64,000 bases of DNA from Hutsoniella sourekii ATCC 700629 (GTDB lineage: Bacteria > Bacillota > Bacilli > Lactobacillales > Aerococcaceae): the NCBI RefSeq assembly GCF_000518205.1, contig NZ_JADD01000013.1:1-64000 (forward strand). The letters run 5' to 3'. Under the pieces are notes generated by a model that did no database searches, was not told the origin of the DNA, and saw only the letters and a program-made list of their open reading frames with translations. This document shows positions 27,847-36,616 of the stretch, piece by piece; position 1 is the stretch's first letter, and each line of letters starts with the position of its first letter. Both the position numbers and the translations under genes were made by a program.

Positions 27847-28713
27847 ATGAAAAAATCATTAAAAGCTTTACCATTTATGGCAGTTGCTGGATTAGCAGCG
27901 TCTGTTGTCGCACCAGTATTCGCTCAAGAAGGTCCAATCAATGTTGTATCGCGTGAAGATGGTTCAGGAACTCGTGGAGCTTTTGTTGAAATCGTTGGCG
28001 TTGTAGACGAAAACGATGACGATATGACCGTCCTATCAGCAGCAATCCAAAACTCTACTAATGGGGTAATGCAAGCCGTTGCTGGAGATCCTGCAGCTGT
28101 TGGTTATATTTCATTAGGTTCTTTAGATGATACAGTTAAAGCTGTTAAAGTTGATGGTGTAGAAGCTACACCTGAAAACGTTAAATCTGGAGACTATCCA
28201 ATCGCTCGTCCATTTAACTTGGCTTGGAATAATTCAGAAGATTTATCTGAAGTTGCTCAAGACTTTGTAAACTTTATTCATTCAGCAGAGGGACAAGCTG
28301 TTGTTGAAGAAGAAGGATTCATTTCTGTTGCTAAAGATGGTGAAGAACTACCAGCTTTTGAAGCAGGTGAAGTAGAAGGTACAATCGAAGTGGTTGGTTC
28401 AACTTCAGTTACACCAGTAATGGAAAAATTACAAGAAGCATACAACAAATTAAACGATAAAGTGACTATCAACATCACTTCAAACGGTTCATCTGCAGGT
28501 ATGTCAGCTGCAATGGACGGTACGGCTGATTTAGGTATGGCATCTCGTGAACTTTCAGAAGAAGAAACAGCTGCTTTGGATTCAGATGCAATCGCCTTAG
28601 ATGGTATCGCGGTTGTTGTAAACAATGAAAACCCTGTTGAAGACTTGAAATTAGAAGCAATCAAACAAATTTTCCTTGGAGAAATCACTACTTGGGAAGA
28701 CGCTGTTAAATAA
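27847..28713 (+). CDS. pstS: Phosphate-binding protein PstS, apparently circularly permuted
   Basis: Extracellular phosphate receptor for PstCAB. A signal peptide (residues 1-26, ending PVFA) has no lipobox cysteine. The order of conserved blocks is reversed from the usual: residues 30-165 correspond to the normal C-terminal half (INVVSREDGSGTRG, GYISLGSLDDTVKAVKVDG, RPFNL, the AEGQ..V..EGF end). Residues 178-288 correspond to the normal N-terminal half (EVVGSTSVTPVMEKLQEAY, SNGSSAGMSAAMDGTADLGMASREL, LDGIAVVVNNENPV). All phosphate-binding loops are kept, so function is expected. It lies apart from pstCAB behind its own PhoP-type promoter. How it is held at the cell surface is unclear. Confidence 0.88.
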   Translation: MKKSLKALPFMAVAGLAASVVAPVFAQEGPINVVSREDGSGTRGAFVEIVGVVDENDDDMTVLSAAIQNSTNGVMQAVAGDPAAVGYISLGSLDDTVKAVKVDGVEATPENVKSGDYPIARPFNLAWNNSEDLSEVAQDFVNFIHSAEGQAVVEEEGFISVAKDGEELPAFEAGEVEGTIEVVGSTSVTPVMEKLQEAYNKLNDKVTINITSNGSSAGMSAAMDGTADLGMASRELSEEETAALDSDAIALDGIAVVVNNENPVEDLKLEAIKQIFLGEITTWEDAVK

Positions 28714-28735
28714 TTATTCCTTTTAGGAATTCTAG

Positions 28736-28767
28736 AGAGCTTAGCCTTTTGGCTAGGCTCTTTTTTT
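28736..28767 (+). terminator. Rho-independent terminator after pstS
   Basis: AGAGCTTAGCC pairs with GGCTAGGCTCT (one G-U) around TTTT and is followed by seven T. Confidence 0.9.
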
Positions 28768-28808
28768 AGAACATATGTTTCGTTTTGCTTCTGCAGGTGT
28801 GATATAAT
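28768..28808 (+). promoter_or_regulatory. LexA/DinR-type SOS box and promoter of uvrA
   Basis: AGAACATATGTTTC (28768-28781) matches the Gram-positive SOS consensus CGAACRNRYGTTYC at 13 of 14 positions. It covers the place of the -35 for the extended -10 TGA-TATAAT (28803-28808). LexA repression of uvrA is established in Bacillus; here it is inferred from the site. Confidence 0.7.
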
Positions 28809-28833
28809 GGGTGAATGATAGAGGGGGTATTAA

Positions 28834-31650
28834 ATGTTGAATCAAGAAATCAAAGTACATGGCGCCCGTACCCATAATTTAAAAAATATCGACGTTACGA
28901 TACCACGCAATGAACTTGTGATTATTACTGGTTTATCGGGTTCAGGCAAGAGTTCCCTGGCATTTCAAACACTATATGCGGAAGGTCAGCGGAGATATGT
29001 AGAAAGTTTGTCTGCTTATGCCCGTCAGTTTTTGGGCCAAATGGATAAACCGGATGTGGATTCCATCGAAGGTCTCAGTCCATCCATTTCCATTGACCAG
29101 AAAACAACCAGCCATAACCCACGTTCAACCGTGGGTACGGCGACAGAAATAAATGACTATTTGCGATTATTATATGCTCGCGTAGGAACACCTTATTGCC
29201 CCAACCATCATGTCCCTATTGAAAGACAGTCACCGGAACAGATGGTCAATCGGCTATTGAGTCTGGAAGAAGGGACACGAATTCAGATTTTATCACCAGC
29301 TGTTCGGGATAAGCGGGGTCAGCATAAGCGCTTACTGGAAAAAATCAATAAATCCGGTTATATTCGTGTGCGAGTAGATGGGGAAATATATGATGTTATG
29401 GAAGTTCCTGATCTGGAAAAAAATCAAAAGCATACCATTGAAGTGGTTGTTGATCGCCTAGTTATTAAAGATGGAATCCGGACTCGCTTGTTTGATTCAG
29501 TTGAGCAAGCGCTAAGATACTCTGATGGTTATATGTTGGTAGATGTTATTGGTGAAAAAATGCTTTATTTTAATGAGCATTTTGCCTGTCCTTATTGCGA
29601 TTTTACAGTTGATGCTTTAGAACCGCGTCTGTTTTCATTTAATGCTCCTTATGGGGCTTGTCCTTCTTGTGATGGTCTGGGATCTAGATTAACAGTGGAT
29701 GAAGAATTGGTAATACCAGACCCGACACTAAGCCTAGCTGAAGGTGCTTTAGCCCCTTGGTCTAATTCAGATTATTATCGGGCATTGCTTGAACAATATT
29801 GTCAAAGCCAGGATATTCCTCTGGATCTTCCTTTCAAAGACTTAAGTCCTGAGCAGCAAGATAAGATTAAGTATGGGGATCCAGGTACGGTCTTCAAATT
29901 CACCTTCACTGAATTTAGGGGTAAAAGGAAGAAAACAAGTGACAAGGAATTTGAAGGTGTGATGACTAATGTGGAGCGGCGTTATAATGATACGGCTTCA
30001 GACTTTATGCGTGGTGTTCTCAGAGAATACATGCATGAATTAACTTGTCCAACCTGTAAAGGGCAACGCTTAAATAGGGAAGCCCTATCTGTAAAGGTCA
30101 ACGATCGCAATATTGCTGAAGTTTCAGATTTGTCGATTGAAGATGCCAGAGAGTATTTTCAACATTTGACCTTCAATGAAGAAGGGCAAGCTATTTCTGA
30201 ACCGATTATCAAGGAAATCGGTGATCGCTTGAATTTCTTGTATAATGTAGGCCTAGGCTATTTAACTTTGAGCCGGGTGGCCGGTTCACTATCTGGTGGA
30301 GAATCTCAACGAATTAGACTTGCCACTCAGATTGGTTCAAACCTCAGTGGAGTCATGTATGTCTTAGATGAACCTTCCATTGGTCTCCATCAACGGGACA
30401 ATGCTCGATTAATTGAATCCCTTAAACAAATGCGAGACCTAGGCAATACCCTCATAGTCGTTGAACACGATGAAGAGACCATGGCAGAGGCTGATTATAT
30501 TATTGATATTGGACCCGGTGCCGGTGAGGCAGGTGGTGAAATAGTCGCTGTTGGCACACCAGAGGAAGTCATGAGAAATCCTCAATCCTTGACTGGTAGA
30601 TATCTTTCAGGGGAATTGTCAATCCCAGTACCTAAATCTCGCCGCCAAGAAGACTTAGGAGCGGTTGATGTGCTGGGAGCCAGCGAAAATAATTTGAAGC
30701 ATGTCGATGTTTCCTTCCCTTTGGGTCGATTTACCTGTGTAACGGGTGTGTCTGGATCTGGTAAAAGTAGTCTGGTTAATAATATTTTGAAAATAGCTCT
30801 TCAACAACGAACGACCAGTACCCAGGAGCGTCCGGGTCAATTTGATGATATTAAAGGCTATGAAGGTTTAGACAAGGTGATTGACATCGACCAAAGTCCG
30901 ATTGGCCGTACACCTCGCAGTAATCCAGCTACTTATACAGGCGTCTTTGATGATATTCGTGAGCTCTTTGCTAAAACCAATGGAGCCAAGCAAAGAGGTT
31001 ATGATAAGGGCCGATTTAGCTTTAATGTCAAAGGAGGCCGCTGTGAAGCGTGTAAGGGGGCAGGGATTAAGCAAATCGAAATGCACTTCCTACCAGATGT
31101 CTACGTGCCGTGTGAGGTCTGTCATGGTACTCGCTACAACTCAGAAACTTTAGAAATTGAATACAAAGGCAAAAATATTGACCAAGTCTTAAATATGACG
31201 ATCGATGAAGCGCTAGATTTCTTTAGTGCTATCCCTAAAATTAAACGTAAATTGGAAACTTTGGTAGATGTTGGATTGGGTTATGTGACCTTGGGTCAAT
31301 CAGCAACGACTTTATCAGGAGGAGAAGCTCAACGGATGAAATTAGCCTCCGAGTTGCAGAGGGTAGCTACTGGTGATACCTTTTATATTCTGGATGAACC
31401 CACAACAGGTCTTCATGCACATGATATTAAGAAACTCTTAAAAGTTTTGGATCGTTTAGTTGAATCAGGTAACACGGTTGTTGTAATCGAACATAATTTA
31501 GATGTTATTAAGACAGCTGATTATATTATTGACATGGGGCCAGAAGGTGGTGTTGGCGGAGGACAGGTCGTCGCTACCGGCACACCAGAGGAGGTTGCTC
31601 AAGTATCTGAAAGTTACACTGGTCAATATTTAGCAAAAATACTTAATTAA
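28834..31650 (+). CDS. uvrA: Excinuclease ABC subunit A
   Basis: Damage-recognition ATPase of nucleotide excision repair. Two ABC modules: the first Walker [12 protein letters not shown] (about residues 34-44) and signature [16 protein letters not shown], the second Walker [16 protein letters not shown] and signature [15 protein letters not shown]. Zinc-finger cysteine sets are present ([32 protein letters not shown] and [29 protein letters not shown] regions). Length of 938 is normal. uvrB, usually adjacent in Bacilli, is not here: uvrA is followed by about 330 noncoding bases. Control by the SOS box at 28768 is likely. Confidence 0.97.
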   Translation: MLNQEIKVHGARTHNLKNIDVTIPRNELVIITGLSGSGKSSLAFQTLYAEGQRRYVESLSAYARQFLGQMDKPDVDSIEGLSPSISIDQKTTSHNPRSTVGTATEINDYLRLLYARVGTPYCPNHHVPIERQSPEQMVNRLLSLEEGTRIQILSPAVRDKRGQHKRLLEKINKSGYIRVRVDGEIYDVMEVPDLEKNQKHTIEVVVDRLVIKDGIRTRLFDSVEQALRYSDGYMLVDVIGEKMLYFNEHFACPYCDFTVDALEPRLFSFNAPYGACPSCDGLGSRLTVDEELVIPDPTLSLAEGALAPWSNSDYYRALLEQYCQSQDIPLDLPFKDLSPEQQDKIKYGDPGTVFKFTFTEFRGKRKKTSDKEFEGVMTNVERRYNDTASDFMRGVLREYMHELTCPTCKGQRLNREALSVKVNDRNIAEVSDLSIEDAREYFQHLTFNEEGQAISEPIIKEIGDRLNFLYNVGLGYLTLSRVAGSLSGGESQRIRLATQIGSNLSGVMYVLDEPSIGLHQRDNARLIESLKQMRDLGNTLIVVEHDEETMAEADYIIDIGPGAGEAGGEIVAVGTPEEVMRNPQSLTGRYLSGELSIPVPKSRRQEDLGAVDVLGASENNLKHVDVSFPLGRFTCVTGVSGSGKSSLVNNILKIALQQRTTSTQERPGQFDDIKGYEGLDKVIDIDQSPIGRTPRSNPATYTGVFDDIRELFAKTNGAKQRGYDKGRFSFNVKGGRCEACKGAGIKQIEMHFLPDVYVPCEVCHGTRYNSETLEIEYKGKNIDQVLNMTIDEALDFFSAIPKIKRKLETLVDVGLGYVTLGQSATTLSGGEAQRMKLASELQRVATGDTFYILDEPTTGLHAHDIKKLLKVLDRLVESGNTVVVIEHNLDVIKTADYIIDMGPEGGVGGGQVVATGTPEEVAQVSESYTGQYLAKILN

Positions 31651-31979
31651 TAGAGAAGAAGTTGTAAGTGAAGTAATCATGCCAAACTTAATTTAAACAA
31701 ATCGTTTAGATTTATAGCCTTTATTCGTGTTTAAATCAGTTGATAGTAGTGAAAAAATATTCCCTCAGCAGTAGTTTTAGGACAATTGACGCATAGCGCG
31801 CTCTGAAGATGGTCCACTACAGCTGAGGGATGTTTGGTTTTTGAGCTTTTATCAATTAATTTTAACTTATTTTACAAGCTCTTTATTGAATAATCGGCCC
31901 TGAGACCTATGCATAAATGGTAGGAAGATGAGATAATTAAACTGTAGAAAAGGTTCAGGATTTATGAAGGAGGCCTACC
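31651..31979. other. Noncoding interval between uvrA and the liaX-like gene
   Basis: About 330 bases without a convincing gene on either strand. It holds a 9-bp inverted repeat (ATTTAAACA near 31690 with TGTTTAAAT near 31728) and a long structured hairpin (31761-31830). The probable liaX-like promoter region lies near 31930, with an extended -10-like TGA-GATAAT. No riboswitch class was recognised. Confidence 0.5.
31761..31830 (+). ncRNA. Possible structured RNA: 70-nt long imperfect hairpin
   Basis: TCCCTCAGC (31761) pairs with GCTGAGGGA (31822-31830). Continuing inward past an A-A mismatch, GTAGT pairs with ACTAC, and after a 4-base bulge GGAC pairs with GTCC, leaving a loop of about 28 bases. 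A T-rich tail (TGTTTGGTTTTTG) follows. It could be a distant terminator of uvrA or a small RNA. No promoter of its own was identified. Confidence 0.35.
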
Positions 31980-33344
31980 ATGTCACAAAAAGAACGCATT
32001 ATTGAACTCGTTCGTCAAGGCGTAATTACAGCAGATGAAGCCTTGGACTTATTAGAAAGTCAGTATAAGCAAGCGGATCGATCAGCCACCGATTATTATA
32101 GTAAAGAGTATGAGGCAGATTTGCATGAATTTCAGCAGGAATCAGAATTAAGCTCTCAAATTCGAGAATTAGAAGAACACGTAGAGGAATTAAAAAAAGA
32201 GAAAACAATTGCCCAACAAAAGATCCGGGAATTAGATATTTTAGAGGATTTAGAAGATCTAAATGATGAAAGTATAAAACAAAGAGAAGACTATCAAGAA
32301 AAACTCACTGAACTTGAAGAGACACTGGACCAAAAACAAGCAACATTAGATCAGCTTCACCAGCAAGCGAAAATAGAGGGCTCAGAGTCAGACTTTGAAT
32401 CAAATCAAGGTAAGAGATTTGCTGATTATGCTGATCAAGCCAGCCAGGAAGGTGAACGTATTGCACGGAAGGTGAAGACCTTCACTCAAGATTTATTGGA
32501 TAACTTCAATTGGAAGGAAATTAATCTACAAGTGCCGTGGCTAAAGACTAATGAATGGAGTCATCGTCTTGAAATGCCTGCAAGTTCCGTTGACCGTTTA
32601 GATTTAGCTATTAATAATGGATCCATTCAAGTGGTTGAAACAGATCAAGATAAAATTATCTTGGATTGTCAAGTGACCTTCTTTGGAAATGAACCCGAAG
32701 ATTTACAGCAAGAGTTTAACCGTTTAGTAACTTTTGAGAAAGATCGCAATAACTTAATTTTCCACGCGAATGCAGCTCGTATAGCTGTGGATGTCGCAGT
32801 TGGCTTGCCAAAAAATGAGTATCAGTCTTTGGAAGTCAGTCTTTGGAACGGCGACTGCCAAATTGTTGGTGGTCAATTTAAGGAATTGAAAGTGGAAAAC
32901 AAAAACGGTAATATTAGTCTTGAAGATGTTCAACTGGATCAAGTGGAGCTAGCAACACTGAATGGTGATGTTTTGATGAAATCGAGTGAGTGGCAGACCA
33001 GTCAGGTCAACACCTTAAAAGGTGATATCCGTTTACTTGGAGCCATAGCAGATAGTCAAGTGGAAAGTCAATTAGGAACCATTTACTTAACCAAACAAGA
33101 TCTAAAGCCAGCTAATATTCAAGCTCGTTGCTTACATGGAGACATCAAACTGGCCCTTCCTAATCAACAAGCCTGTTCGATCGTAGCCAAGGCTCAAAAT
33201 GGTCAAGTATTGAACCGACTATCAGGCATGGGAGATGGCCAAGAACAAGTAAAAGTAAAGGAAATTCAACGTTCAGGTCAAGAGCAGGTAAGAGGACATT
33301 TACAAGCTGTCTCTGGGAACATTTATCTCAAAGATAATGAATAG
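31980..33344 (+). CDS. liaX: LiaX/YvlB-like envelope-stress protein (DUF4097)
   Basis: In Enterococcus, LiaX senses daptomycin and cationic peptides and modulates the LiaFSR response. Residues 1-30 (ERIIELVRQGVITADEALDLLES) form the SHOCT-like N-terminal helix pair, about 45-125 is a charged coiled coil, and about 190-450 is the repetitive beta-strand DUF4097 domain (LDLAINNGSIQVVETDQDKIIL, ENKNGNISLEDVQ, LATLNGDVLMKS, LKGDIRLLG). There is no signal peptide. It is followed by a PspC gene and then hprK-lgt-gpsA, matching the liaXYZ/yvlBC-hprK-lgt order of enterococci and Bacillus. At 454 residues it is somewhat shorter than enterococcal LiaX. The symbol is by domain plan and context. Confidence 0.75.
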   Translation: MSQKERIIELVRQGVITADEALDLLESQYKQADRSATDYYSKEYEADLHEFQQESELSSQIRELEEHVEELKKEKTIAQQKIRELDILEDLEDLNDESIKQREDYQEKLTELEETLDQKQATLDQLHQQAKIEGSESDFESNQGKRFADYADQASQEGERIARKVKTFTQDLLDNFNWKEINLQVPWLKTNEWSHRLEMPASSVDRLDLAINNGSIQVVETDQDKIILDCQVTFFGNEPEDLQQEFNRLVTFEKDRNNLIFHANAARIAVDVAVGLPKNEYQSLEVSLWNGDCQIVGGQFKELKVENKNGNISLEDVQLDQVELATLNGDVLMKSSEWQTSQVNTLKGDIRLLGAIADSQVESQLGTIYLTKQDLKPANIQARCLHGDIKLALPNQQACSIVAKAQNGQVLNRLSGMGDGQEQVKVKEIQRSGQEQVRGHLQAVSGNIYLKDNE

Positions 33345-33356
33345 GAGGAAATAGTG

Positions 33357-33683
33357 ATGCGTAAAGAATTATATAAATCATCTGTTAATAAACGTTTTAT
33401 GGGCGTTTGCCAAGGTTTAGCTGATTATTTTGATATTAGTGTTAATATTGTGCGAGCTATCTTTTTGATTTTAGCATTAGCTGGTTCTGGACTTGGTATT
33501 TTGGTCTACTTTGCGTTAGGTATTTTCTTACCTTACGACTATCAGGTGCAAGGACAAGCCGGACCCGGCAATCAGAGACCGGGTGGCCAATCTTACAGTT
33601 ACACCAATCCTTTTAATCGTAATCAAGAACAAGCGCGTAAAGACGTTACACCAGAAGATGAAGATCACTGGTCTGATTTCTAA
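33357..33683 (+). CDS. PspC domain membrane protein (LiaY/YvlC-like)
   Basis: Small membrane protein with a PspC domain: KELYKSSVNKRFMGVCQGLADYFDISVNIVRAIFLILAL, then a hydrophobic segment (about residues 38-60) and a polar Gly/Gln/Asn-rich tail. PspC proteins act in envelope stress; in enterococci the homologous LiaY links LiaX to membrane remodelling. AGGAGG favours the ATG at 33357 (eight bases) over the GTG at 33354. It is coupled to liaX with 12 bases between the genes. The third gene of liaXYZ (a phage-holin-like protein) is absent. Confidence 0.85.
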   Translation: MRKELYKSSVNKRFMGVCQGLADYFDISVNIVRAIFLILALAGSGLGILVYFALGIFLPYDYQVQGQAGPGNQRPGGQSYSYTNPFNRNQEQARKDVTPEDEDHWSDF

Positions 33684-33689
33684 TAAGTA

Positions 33690-33716
33690 GGGCCCGCAGT
33701 CATGCGGGTCTTTTTT
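33690..33716 (+). terminator. Rho-independent terminator after pspC
   Basis: GCCCGCA pairs with TGCGGGT and is followed by six T. Confidence 0.9.
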
Positions 33717-33791
33717 AGTGGATAAATTTTGTCAGTAGCCCCTTTTTTAACTATAATGGTAGAAAGATATGATAGATAAAAGGAGATAATA

Positions 33792-34727
33792 ATGATTGAT
33801 TATGTAACAGTCGGTGAATTAGTCGAGGCCTTAAATGTGTCTTTTGTGTGTGGGAAGGAGCATGACCATCGCCGTATTTATTCAAGTGAGGTATCACGTC
33901 CGGGCTTGGTATTAGCAGGTTATGACCATAATTATCCGCATGAACGGCTTCAACTAATTGGCTCAACAGAAATGAATTATATTGATGTACACGATTCAGA
34001 TAAGCAAGAGGAATTATTTGATTTAGTGATCACCGAAGATACACCAGCTGTTGTTTTTTCAAGGGACATTACTATTCCTACTTCCTTTCTTAAAATTGCT
34101 AAAACCAAGGGTGTGCCGGTTTTAACTAGCCAATCAAAGACGAGTCGAGTCTTAGCTAATATTGCCAACTATTTGGAAATGCGCTTGGCTGAACGTATGT
34201 CTAAGCATGGAGTCTTTGTTGAAGTATTCGGTATGGGCGTATTATTAGTGGGCGCGAGCGGGGTTGGTAAGTCAGAGACCGGCTTAGAATTGATCCAAAG
34301 AGGTCACCGTTTGATCGCTGATGACCGTGTTGAATTTTACCAAATCGATGAGCGGACCCTAATCGGTGAATCGCCAGATATATTGAAGAATTTAATCGAG
34401 ATTCGCGGACTCGGTATTATTGATGTGATGAGTTTATATGGTGTAGCTTCCATTCGTGATTCTAAGCGTTTAGAGCTGATCATTGACTTAGTTCTAGATG
34501 ATGGTACCGTCGAGTATGACCGTCTTGGCTATGATACGGCCTATGAACAGATCTTTGATGTTCACGTGCCAAAAATTTCTATTCCGGTTAAGTTAGGGCG
34601 TAACTTAGCGGTTATCATTGAATCTGCTGCTATGAATTATCGCGCGACTGAGATGGGTTACGATGCCAAGAAGAAGTTCAATGATAACTTGCGGAGACTG
34701 ATCGAAGCGAATCGAGAAGGTGAGTAA
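33792..34727 (+). CDS. hprK: HPr kinase/phosphorylase
   Basis: Phosphorylates HPr on Ser46 and reverses it, setting CcpA-dependent catabolite control. Walker A GASGVGKSETGLELI (about 154-168), with the His139-region MSKHGVFVEVFGMGVLL before it and the signature IEIRGLGIIDVMSLYG after it. Length of 311 is typical. Starts the operon hprK-lgt-gpsA-trxB; the stop overlaps the region before lgt. The cre-like site near nox would be under this control circuit. Confidence 0.97.
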   Translation: MIDYVTVGELVEALNVSFVCGKEHDHRRIYSSEVSRPGLVLAGYDHNYPHERLQLIGSTEMNYIDVHDSDKQEELFDLVITEDTPAVVFSRDITIPTSFLKIAKTKGVPVLTSQSKTSRVLANIANYLEMRLAERMSKHGVFVEVFGMGVLLVGASGVGKSETGLELIQRGHRLIADDRVEFYQIDERTLIGESPDILKNLIEIRGLGIIDVMSLYGVASIRDSKRLELIIDLVLDDGTVEYDRLGYDTAYEQIFDVHVPKISIPVKLGRNLAVIIESAAMNYRATEMGYDAKKKFNDNLRRLIEANREGE

Positions 34728-34728
34728 G

Positions 34729-35544
34729 ATGACCTTAGCCTGGATTGATCCGGTGGCTTTTGAGCTTTTTGGTGTCGGAATTCGATGGTATGCCATTATT
34801 ATAGCTCTAGGGGCAGCCATCGGTTATTTTATGTTTCTACAAGAGGGTCGACGTTTGCAGTTGGATGAAGACACCCTGTTTGATCTATTTTTTTGGTCCG
34901 TAATTATTGGCTTAGTGGGAGCTCGTTTGTATTATGTAATATTTTCTTTTAAAGATTATATCGACCGTCCTTGGGATATTTTAAATATTCGTCAAGGTGG
35001 TATGGCTATTTATGGTGGTGTACTCGCAGGGATTGCGACCATCTATTATCAAGCTAGAAAACGAGGCCTTTCTTTTATCACTCTACTTGATATTGCAGCT
35101 CCAGCAACAATGATGGCTCAGGCTATTGGCCGTTGGGGGAATTTTGTCAACCAGGAGGCCCACGGTGGGCCTGTTTCACGCGCCTTTCTGGAAAGCCTTT
35201 ATCTGCCTTCTTGGATGATTCAACAATTATATATAGATCAAACCTATGTCCACCCCACATTCTTATATGAGTCTGTCTGGTGTATACTGGGGGTTCTAGT
35301 GATGATTTACTTACGTAACCAGCCCAAACTCTTAAGACAAGGTGGTTTAGTCGCTTGTTATTGTATCTGGTATGGCTTGGGCCGATTTTGGATAGAAGCT
35401 CTACGTACCGATAGCTTATACTTAGGGGGTCTGAGAGTATCTCAAGCTTTGTCCTTGATTTTAATAATTATGGGTCTATATCTATTGTATTATCAGAGAA
35501 AAAATGGGGTCCCTTTTTATAGCGATCGACGGAAGGTCAGCTAG
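34729..35544 (+). CDS. lgt: Prolipoprotein diacylglyceryl transferase
   Basis: Integral membrane enzyme that adds diacylglycerol to the lipobox cysteine of prolipoproteins. About seven membrane segments; the signature GRWGNFVNQEAHGGPVS near residue 134, the N-terminal GIRWYAIIIALG and YGGVLAG are present, and HPTFLYES with the catalytic-region GLGRFWIEALRTDSLYL. The ATG at 34729 is eight bases after GAGAAGG and one base past the hprK stop, giving 271 residues; a GTG at 34720 is less likely. Its presence means lipoproteins are made, so the missing lipobox in PstS is a property of that protein. Confidence 0.96.
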   Translation: MTLAWIDPVAFELFGVGIRWYAIIIALGAAIGYFMFLQEGRRLQLDEDTLFDLFFWSVIIGLVGARLYYVIFSFKDYIDRPWDILNIRQGGMAIYGGVLAGIATIYYQARKRGLSFITLLDIAAPATMMAQAIGRWGNFVNQEAHGGPVSRAFLESLYLPSWMIQQLYIDQTYVHPTFLYESVWCILGVLVMIYLRNQPKLLRQGGLVACYCIWYGLGRFWIEALRTDSLYLGGLRVSQALSLILIIMGLYLLYYQRKNGVPFYSDRRKVS

Positions 35545-35560
35545 TGAATAGGAGGAATGA

Positions 35561-36616
35561 ATGATGAAAATGTCAGTATTAGGTAGTGGGTCTTGGGGGA
35601 GCGCTTTGGCTAAAGTTTTAGCAGAAAATGGTCATTCAGTGATGATCTGGGGGCGCAACCAGAAAGTGATAGATGAAATTAATCAGCACCATACCAACTC
35701 TTTCTATCTTCCTGCAAACCACCAGGTCCTACCTGAAAGTATTCAAGCAACTACTGATTTAAAGCAAGCCTTAGCTAATTGTGAGCTTCTATTATTGGTG
35801 ACACCAACTCAGACTATCCGGTCTTTGATGGAATCCTTGCGCCCCCAATTAATTGAAATGACTAAGCAGCCCATTATTGTTCATGCAACTAAGGGTTTAG
35901 AATTGACCAGCCACCTAAGAGTGAGTCAAGTCATTGAACAAGTGATGGGAGATGATCTACAGCAAGAAGTGGCGGTCTTATCTGGACCGAGTCATGCTGA
36001 AGAGGTGGTGCGCCAAGATATAACGACTTTAACGGTAGCTAGTCAAAATTTGCGAGTTGCTACTACTGTCCAAGGAATATTCATGAATCCTTACTTTAGA
36101 GTCTATACCAATACTGATGTGATTGGAGTGGAATTAGGTGGAGCGCTTAAGAATATTATCGCTCTCGCCAGTGGGATCCTTGATGGATGTGGTTATGGCG
36201 ATAATGCCAAGGCGGCCTTAATCACTCGAGGGCTAGCAGAAATTAGCCGATTAGGGATTGAAATGGGAGCAGATCCATTGACCTTTAGTGGTCTAAGTGG
36301 GGTTGGTGATTTAATTGTGACTTGTACCAGCCCTCATTCTAGAAATTATCAAGCCGGTCTAAAATTCGCAGAAGGGAAGACAGCCGATCAAGTTGGCCAA
36401 GAGATGACGATGGTTGTTGAAGGGATGACCACTTGCCAAGCTGCCTATGAGTTGGCTAAAGAGCACGGGGTTGAAATGCCAATCACCGAAACCCTTTATC
36501 AATTACTCTACCGAAATCAGGATTTATCAACAGCTGTGAATCGATTAATGACTCGTGCTGGCAAGCAAGAAGCGTCATTTGACCAGCACGTCAAGGAGGA
36601 TGTAGATGACGAATAA
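35561..36616 (+). CDS. gpsA: NAD(P)-dependent glycerol-3-phosphate dehydrogenase
   Basis: Reduces dihydroxyacetone phosphate to sn-glycerol-3-phosphate for phospholipid synthesis. N-terminal dinucleotide fold SVLGSGSWGSALAKVLAENG, VHATKGLE, LSGPSHAEEV, and the catalytic Lys in GVELGGALKNIIALASGI; the C-terminal helical domain has LSGVGDLIVTCTSPHSRN. ATG 35561 or 35564 both fit AGGAGG. A short acidic C-terminal extension ends in DVDDE; the gene overlaps trxB by 11 bases. Neighbour of lgt, as in other Bacilli. Confidence 0.96.
   Translation: MMKMSVLGSGSWGSALAKVLAENGHSVMIWGRNQKVIDEINQHHTNSFYLPANHQVLPESIQATTDLKQALANCELLLLVTPTQTIRSLMESLRPQLIEMTKQPIIVHATKGLELTSHLRVSQVIEQVMGDDLQQEVAVLSGPSHAEEVVRQDITTLTVASQNLRVATTVQGIFMNPYFRVYTNTDVIGVELGGALKNIIALASGILDGCGYGDNAKAALITRGLAEISRLGIEMGADPLTFSGLSGVGDLIVTCTSPHSRNYQAGLKFAEGKTADQVGQEMTMVVEGMTTCQAAYELAKEHGVEMPITETLYQLLYRNQDLSTAVNRLMTRAGKQEASFDQHVKEDVDDE

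Noticed and set aside
28278-28688. 136-codon frame antisense to pstS, and other long antisense frames in uvrA, tyrS and the kinases
   Set aside because: They are fully contained in well-identified genes, lack ribosome sites, and show no recognisable domain.
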